Program-made: the position numbers and the translations under genes | The notes under the pieces: generated by a model | Told to the model about the DNA's origin: nothing | Databases searched by the model: none | What the model saw: only the letters and a program-made list of their open reading frames with translations | NCBI GenBank assembly: GCA_023434535.1 | Contig: JAEYSR010000261.1 | Span: 1 to 9,109, forward strand | Direction: 5' to 3' | From: Actinomycetes bacterium | GTDB lineage: Bacteria > Actinomycetota > Acidimicrobiia > Acidimicrobiales > Microtrichaceae | Length of the DNA stretch: 9,109 bases | Shown here: one piece after another, positions 5,728 to 9,109 of the stretch | How the letters are laid out: the number at the start of each line of letters is the position of its first letter | Position numbering within the stretch: position 1 is the first letter of the stretch

Positions 5728-6680
5728 CGGTTCCCGGCAAGCTCGACGTCCACGCGCACTACCTGCCCGAGCCCTACCGGGACCTGCTCGTGGCCTCAGG
5801 TCACGCCCGGCCCGACGGGATGCCACAGGTCCCCGAGTGGTCGGCCGAGGCCCACGTCGCGCTCATGGACAGACTGGGGATCGCCACCTCGCTGCTGTCG
5901 GTGTCGACCCCGGGGGTCCACCTGGTCGGTTCGGTCGAGACCGCTCCGACGGTCGCCCGGCTGGTGAACGAGGCCGGACGCCGGGCAGTGGTGGACCACC
6001 CCGGGCGCTTCGGGCTCCTGGGTTCGCTCCCGATGCCCGACGTCGACGCCACCCTCGCGGAGATCGACCACTGCATCGACGAGCTCCGGGTCGACGGCTT
6101 CGTGGTGCTGACCCACGTCGACGGGACGTACCTGGGCGATCCGCTGTGGGACCCGGTGTTCGAGGAGCTGGATCGTCGGCAGGCCCGCGTGCTCGTCCAC
6201 CCGACCTCGCCGCCGTGCTGGGAGCACACCTCGCTCGGTCGGCCCCGACCGATGCTCGAGTTCATGTTCGACACGACCAGGGCCGTCGTGAACATGGTGC
6301 TCAACGGCACCGTCGCCCGGTTCCCAGGTGTGCAGCTGATCGTCCCGCACGCCGGCGCCACCCTCCCCGTCATCGCGGATCGGGTGGCTCTCTTCTCGCT
6401 GGCACTCGACGTCGACCCGTCCGTCGACGTGCTGCGCGACCTCGCCCGACTCCACTTCGACCTGGCGGGGACTCCCGTGCCGCGTCAGCTCGACGCGCTG
6501 CTCGCGCTGACGTCGCCCGACCACCTCCACTACGGCAGCGACGTCCCGTTCACACCCGAGATCGCGGTGGAGCTGGCCGCCGGGGTGCTCGACGACGCCG
6601 GCGACCCGCCCGGCTCGCTGGTGGAGACACTGACCCGGAACACCGCAGCGCTGTTCCCCGAACTCGTCACGGCCCGATGA
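5724..6680 (+). CDS. ACMSD-type metal-dependent amidohydrolase (decarboxylase or C-C hydrolase)
   Basis: A 318-residue cytoplasmic TIM-barrel enzyme of the amidohydrolase-2 family. The putative metal-binding set is H10 and H12 (DVHAH), H159 (VLVHPTSPP), H209 (VPHAGAT) and D273 (YGSDVPF). Spacing from the third His to the fourth and on to the Asp (50 and 64 residues) is close to that of aminocarboxymuconate-semialdehyde decarboxylase. The FDTTRAVVNMVLNG and ARFPGVQLIVPHAG segments are also typical. Relatives decarboxylate aromatic acids (gamma-resorcylate, 6-methylsalicylate) or ring-cleavage products (ACMSD), or hydrolyse C-C bonds (LigY). GTG at 5724 is the only start that keeps the HxH strand at residue 10. 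It overlaps the leader ORF stop and is the first main gene of the operon. Its TGA lies 35 bases before the dioxygenase ATG. Which reaction it performs cannot be decided here. Confidence 0.83.
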   Translation: MTVPGKLDVHAHYLPEPYRDLLVASGHARPDGMPQVPEWSAEAHVALMDRLGIATSLLSVSTPGVHLVGSVETAPTVARLVNEAGRRAVVDHPGRFGLLGSLPMPDVDATLAEIDHCIDELRVDGFVVLTHVDGTYLGDPLWDPVFEELDRRQARVLVHPTSPPCWEHTSLGRPRPMLEFMFDTTRAVVNMVLNGTVARFPGVQLIVPHAGATLPVIADRVALFSLALDVDPSVDVLRDLARLHFDLAGTPVPRQLDALLALTSPDHLHYGSDVPFTPEIAVELAAGVLDDAGDPPGSLVETLTRNTAALFPELVTAR

Positions 6681-6702
6681 TCGCCGACGAACGACAGACC
6701 CC

Positions 6703-6709
6703 GGGAGGA
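6703..6709 (+). promoter_or_regulatory. Shine-Dalgarno site deciding the dioxygenase start
   Basis: GGGAGGA lies 6 bases before the ATG at 6716. An in-frame ATG at 6677 overlaps the amidohydrolase stop (ATGA) and would add 13 polar residues, but it lacks a comparable SD. The active-site numbering of the product also fits the shorter form. Confidence 0.65.
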
Positions 6710-6715
6710 ACCCAC

Positions 6716-7603
6716 ATGGACCACCAGATCGAGCTCGGCTACCTGGTTCTCGAGCTCCCCGACCCCGAGTCGATCTCCTCGACCCTCGCGGACGTCGTCG
6801 GGCTGATCCGCGGTGAGCCGACCGGAGGCTCGCCGACCTGGCGAGACGACGACCGGGCCCAGCGGATCGTCGTCCAGGCCGGCCCTGCGGACGACGCCGT
6901 CGCGATCGGCGTGGAGGCGGTCGACGCCGCCGCGTTCGACGCGACGGTCGAGCGCCTGCGGACCTACGGAGCCGAGGTCGTCGCCGGCACGGACGAGGAG
7001 CTGGAGCAGCGACGGGTCGACCGACTCGCCCGCACGAGGTCACCTTGGGGAGTCGTCGTGGAGGTCGTCCAGGGCCTGGCGGTCGCCGCGGCCCCGTTCT
7101 CCTCGCCGCTCGTACCGGGCGGCTTCGCCACCGACGGGGTCGGCCTGGGCCACGCCGTTTTCGCCACGACGGCGTTCGACGAGTCCGTCGACTTCCTCCG
7201 GAACGGCCTCGGGTTCGAGCAGTCGGACTGGCTGGTCATGGAGCTCGCTCCGGGGATCGAGCTGGAGGTCCGGTTCTTCCACTGCAACGCCCGCCACCAC
7301 TCGATCGCCCTGGCACGAGCGCCCTTCGAGCTGCCGCAGCGCCTGCACCACATCATGTTCGAGACGAACTCACGGGACGACGTCGGCGCCGCGTTCGACC
7401 GGGCGTGGGCGACCGACCTGCCGATCCCCAACGGCCTCGGTCGCCACGACAACGACGGCATGTTCAGCTTCTACCTGCAGACTCCCGCAGGCTTCCAGAT
7501 CGAGGTGGGGCACGGTGCTCGGACGGTCGGCGACGACTGGGACGACGACCGTCGCTACGACCGCATCAGCGCCTGGGGTCACCAGCCCCTGAGGCAGCCG
7601 TGA
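6716..7603 (+). CDS. Two-domain extradiol (VOC-fold) catechol dioxygenase
   Basis: A 295-residue protein of the type I extradiol dioxygenase family (BphC/2,3-dihydroxybiphenyl dioxygenase type), which opens catechols next to the hydroxyl pair using Fe(II) and O2. The N-terminal VOC module (1-125) is the degenerate non-catalytic one; the C-terminal module (about 140-285) carries the site. Putative iron ligands are H146 (GLGHAVF), H212 (LHHIMFE; H211 adjacent) and E263 (GFQIEVG). H195 in RHHSIAL and Y253 correspond to second-sphere catalytic residues. H146 and H195 fall at the same numbers I recall for BphC of strain LB400, and total length matches. ATG at 6716 is chosen from its SD. The stop overlaps the next start (GTGA), so the hydroxylase is translationally coupled. 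The catechol substrate is unknown. Confidence 0.87.
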   Translation: MDHQIELGYLVLELPDPESISSTLADVVGLIRGEPTGGSPTWRDDDRAQRIVVQAGPADDAVAIGVEAVDAAAFDATVERLRTYGAEVVAGTDEELEQRRVDRLARTRSPWGVVVEVVQGLAVAAAPFSSPLVPGGFATDGVGLGHAVFATTAFDESVDFLRNGLGFEQSDWLVMELAPGIELEVRFFHCNARHHSIALARAPFELPQRLHHIMFETNSRDDVGAAFDRAWATDLPIPNGLGRHDNDGMFSFYLQTPAGFQIEVGHGARTVGDDWDDDRRYDRISAWGHQPLRQP

Positions 7604-9109
7604 CCGGGTCCGACCCGGAGGTGGACGTCGACGTCGCGATCGTCGGAGCAGGTCCTGTCGGACTCGCGCTCGCTGTGCTGCTGGCCCAGAGCGGACGGTC
7701 CGTCGTCGTTCTCGAGCGGTTCCCCGAGCCGTACCGTCTGCCGCGTGCGGTCCACTTCGACGACGAGGTCGGGCGGCTGCTCCAGTCCTGCGGGATCGGC
7801 GACCAGGTCCGTGCTGTGTCGGAACCCGCCGAGGTCTACGAGTGGCGCAACGGGGTGGGCACGACGCTGCTCCGCTTCGGTCGGATCGGGACCGGGCCGT
7901 CCGGATGGCCGTTCTCGTCGATGTTCTGCCAGCCGGAGCTGGAGGCGACGCTCGAGGCCCGGGCCGAGGAGCTCGGGATCGAGGTGCGGCGCGGCGTCAC
8001 GGTCGACTCGCTCGAGCAGGGCGACGGGTCGGTCGTGCTCGGCAGCGGCGGTGCCCGGATCGCCAGCGCCCGCTACGTCGTGGGGTGCGACGGTGCGAGG
8101 TCGACGGTCCGGGACCTGATCGGCGTCGAGGTGGACGACCGGGGCTTCTTCTACGACTGGCTGATCGTCGATGTCATCCTCGACGAGCCGCGCGTGTTCG
8201 ACCCGGTCAACCTCCAGATCTGCGACCCGAGCCGACCGACGACGTTGGTGTCGGGCGGACCGGGGCGACGGCGGTGGGAGTTCATGCGGCTGCCCGACGA
8301 GACGATCGAGTCGCTGAACGACGAGGCCCGGGCGTGGGAGCTGCTCGCCGACTGGGACGTGGACGCCGGCACCGCCCGGATCGAGCGCCACGCCGTGTAC
8401 ACCTTCCAGGCCCGGGTCGCCGAGCGGTGGCAGGTCGGCCGGGTGCTCCTGGCCGGCGACGCCGCCCACCTGATGCCGCCGTTCGCCGGCCAGGGCATGT
8501 GCTCGGGGATCCGCGACGCCGCGGACCTCGCCTGGAAGCTGGACCTGGTCCTCGGAGGACAGGCCGCGCCGGAGCTGCTCGCGACGTACGAGCAGGAGCG
8601 CCGGCCGAGCGCGGAGCACGCGATCGACTTCTCGATCGAGCTCGGCAAGGTGATCTGCGTGGCCGATCCCGCCGAGGCGGCCGCTCGCGACGAGGCGATG
8701 TCCGCGTCGGTGACCGGAGGGCTGTCCGAGGTGCCCGGACAGCCCGGACTCGGAGCCGGCCTGGTCCATCCCGACTCGCCGATGGCCGGGGAGCAGTTCC
8801 CCCAGGCGACGATCGACGGCCGCCCCTTCGACGACGTGCACGGCGCGGGCTGGCGCCTGATCACCGACGATCCCGACATCGATGCGCTCCCGTCGGATGT
8901 CACCGACTGGCTGACGTCGATCGGCGGGGTCGCGCTCGCGACGGGTGACAGCGCCCCCGAGCTGTCCGCCTGGTTCTCGAAGCACGGCGTCCACTGGGCG
9001 CTGCAGCGGCCGGACTTCCACCTCTTCGGCACCGCCGGCGACGCGTCTGCGGCGGCCGCGCTCGTCCGCGACCTCCGGGGTCGACTCCAGGTCCCGGCCG
9101 ATCTTCCCG
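7600..9109 (+). CDS. MhpA-type FAD-dependent aromatic hydroxylase, cut by window end
   Basis: 503 codons are open to the window edge with no stop. This is a class A flavoprotein monooxygenase, which uses NAD(P)H and O2 to hydroxylate a phenolic ring. The FAD dinucleotide motif GAGPVG is at 16-21 with E/R at the end of the second strand (LERF). The PRAVHFDDE segment is characteristic of MhpA-like hydroxylases. The DG motif is at 164-165 (GCDGARSTVR), and the GD motif LLAGDAAHLMPPFAGQGMCSGIRDA spans about 283-307 (G286, D287). The C-terminal thioredoxin-like domain starts near 410 and reaches the RPDFHLFGTA strand, so only a few tens of residues at most should be missing. The start is GTG at 7600, overlapping the dioxygenase stop, with GAGG at 7591-7594 as SD. 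It probably supplies the catechol for the preceding enzyme. The substrate is unknown, so no symbol is given. Confidence 0.88.
   Translation, partial: MTGSDPEVDVDVAIVGAGPVGLALAVLLAQSGRSVVVLERFPEPYRLPRAVHFDDEVGRLLQSCGIGDQVRAVSEPAEVYEWRNGVGTTLLRFGRIGTGPSGWPFSSMFCQPELEATLEARAEELGIEVRRGVTVDSLEQGDGSVVLGSGGARIASARYVVGCDGARSTVRDLIGVEVDDRGFFYDWLIVDVILDEPRVFDPVNLQICDPSRPTTLVSGGPGRRRWEFMRLPDETIESLNDEARAWELLADWDVDAGTARIERHAVYTFQARVAERWQVGRVLLAGDAAHLMPPFAGQGMCSGIRDAADLAWKLDLVLGGQAAPELLATYEQERRPSAEHAIDFSIELGKVICVADPAEAAARDEAMSASVTGGLSEVPGQPGLGAGLVHPDSPMAGEQFPQATIDGRPFDDVHGAGWRLITDDPDIDALPSDVTDWLTSIGGVALATGDSAPELSAWFSKHGVHWALQRPDFHLFGTAGDASAAAALVRDLRGRLQVPADLP

Noticed and set aside
5837..6715. Upstream extension of the dioxygenase frame giving a 588-residue protein
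   Set aside because: The added 290 residues are Arg-rich nonsense in another frame of the amidohydrolase gene. The ATG at 6716 has a strong SD and matches family length.
5796..7043. Minus-strand open frame opposite the amidohydrolase and dioxygenase genes
   Set aside because: Arg/Gly-rich composition, no motif, and fully overlapped by two genes with intact catalytic residues.
7579..9021. Minus-strand open frame of about 480 codons opposite the hydroxylase
   Set aside because: No domain, biased composition, and antiparallel to a gene with FAD motifs in order.
1..9109. Search for tRNA, rRNA, CRISPR repeats, insertion sequences and attachment sites
   Set aside because: No cloverleaf-like pattern, spaced direct repeats, transposase motifs or terminal inverted repeats were found by eye. 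All regions over 300 bases are occupied by genes.

Overview
The window is high-GC, gene-dense DNA with short intergenic gaps. Start and stop codons overlap in GTGA quadruplets, GTG starts are frequent, and several starts lack a Shine-Dalgarno (SD) sequence. This fits a high-GC actinomycetota-type bacterium, perhaps a soil or aquatic Acidimicrobiia/Actinomycetia lineage. The lineage is an inference from style and gene content; no marker gene is present. I see no rRNA, tRNA, CRISPR array or insertion sequence.

Layout. (1) 1-554 (+): the 3' end of an arylsulfatase gene, with an apparent 1-base deletion near 459 that breaks the frame about 30 codons before the stop. (2) 584-1816 (-): a GAF-EAL cyclic-di-GMP phosphodiesterase. 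Divergent from it, at 1904-2188 (+), is a small two-helix (2TM-domain) membrane protein. (3) 2166-3964 (-): a two-gene operon of a MerR-family regulator followed by an isoprenylcysteine/phospholipid-methyltransferase-like membrane enzyme, joined by a GTGA stop/start overlap. Divergent from it, at 4056-4883 (+), is a YndJ-like multi-helix membrane protein. The 91-bp gap between them holds a 9-bp inverted repeat centred on the promoter region. (4) 4893-9109 (+): a TetR-family regulator followed by a catabolic operon. The operon encodes an ACMSD-type amidohydrolase, a two-domain extradiol dioxygenase with BphC-like active-site numbering, and an MhpA-type flavin hydroxylase that runs off the window end.

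How the genes may work together. In the right half, the flavoprotein would hydroxylate a phenolic ring to a catechol and the extradiol dioxygenase would open it. The metal-dependent amidohydrolase would either decarboxylate the starting aromatic acid or process the ring-cleavage product, as ACMSD and LigY do. A strong palindrome (CCTGwTCA-AC-TGAwCAGG, 5627-5644) overlaps a TTGACA promoter element just ahead of the operon and is a good candidate operator for the adjacent TetR protein. A 9-codon leader ORF with its own SD ends in a GTGA overlap with the amidohydrolase start. The left half carries unrelated signalling and membrane functions. The substrate of the catabolic operon cannot be read from the sequence.
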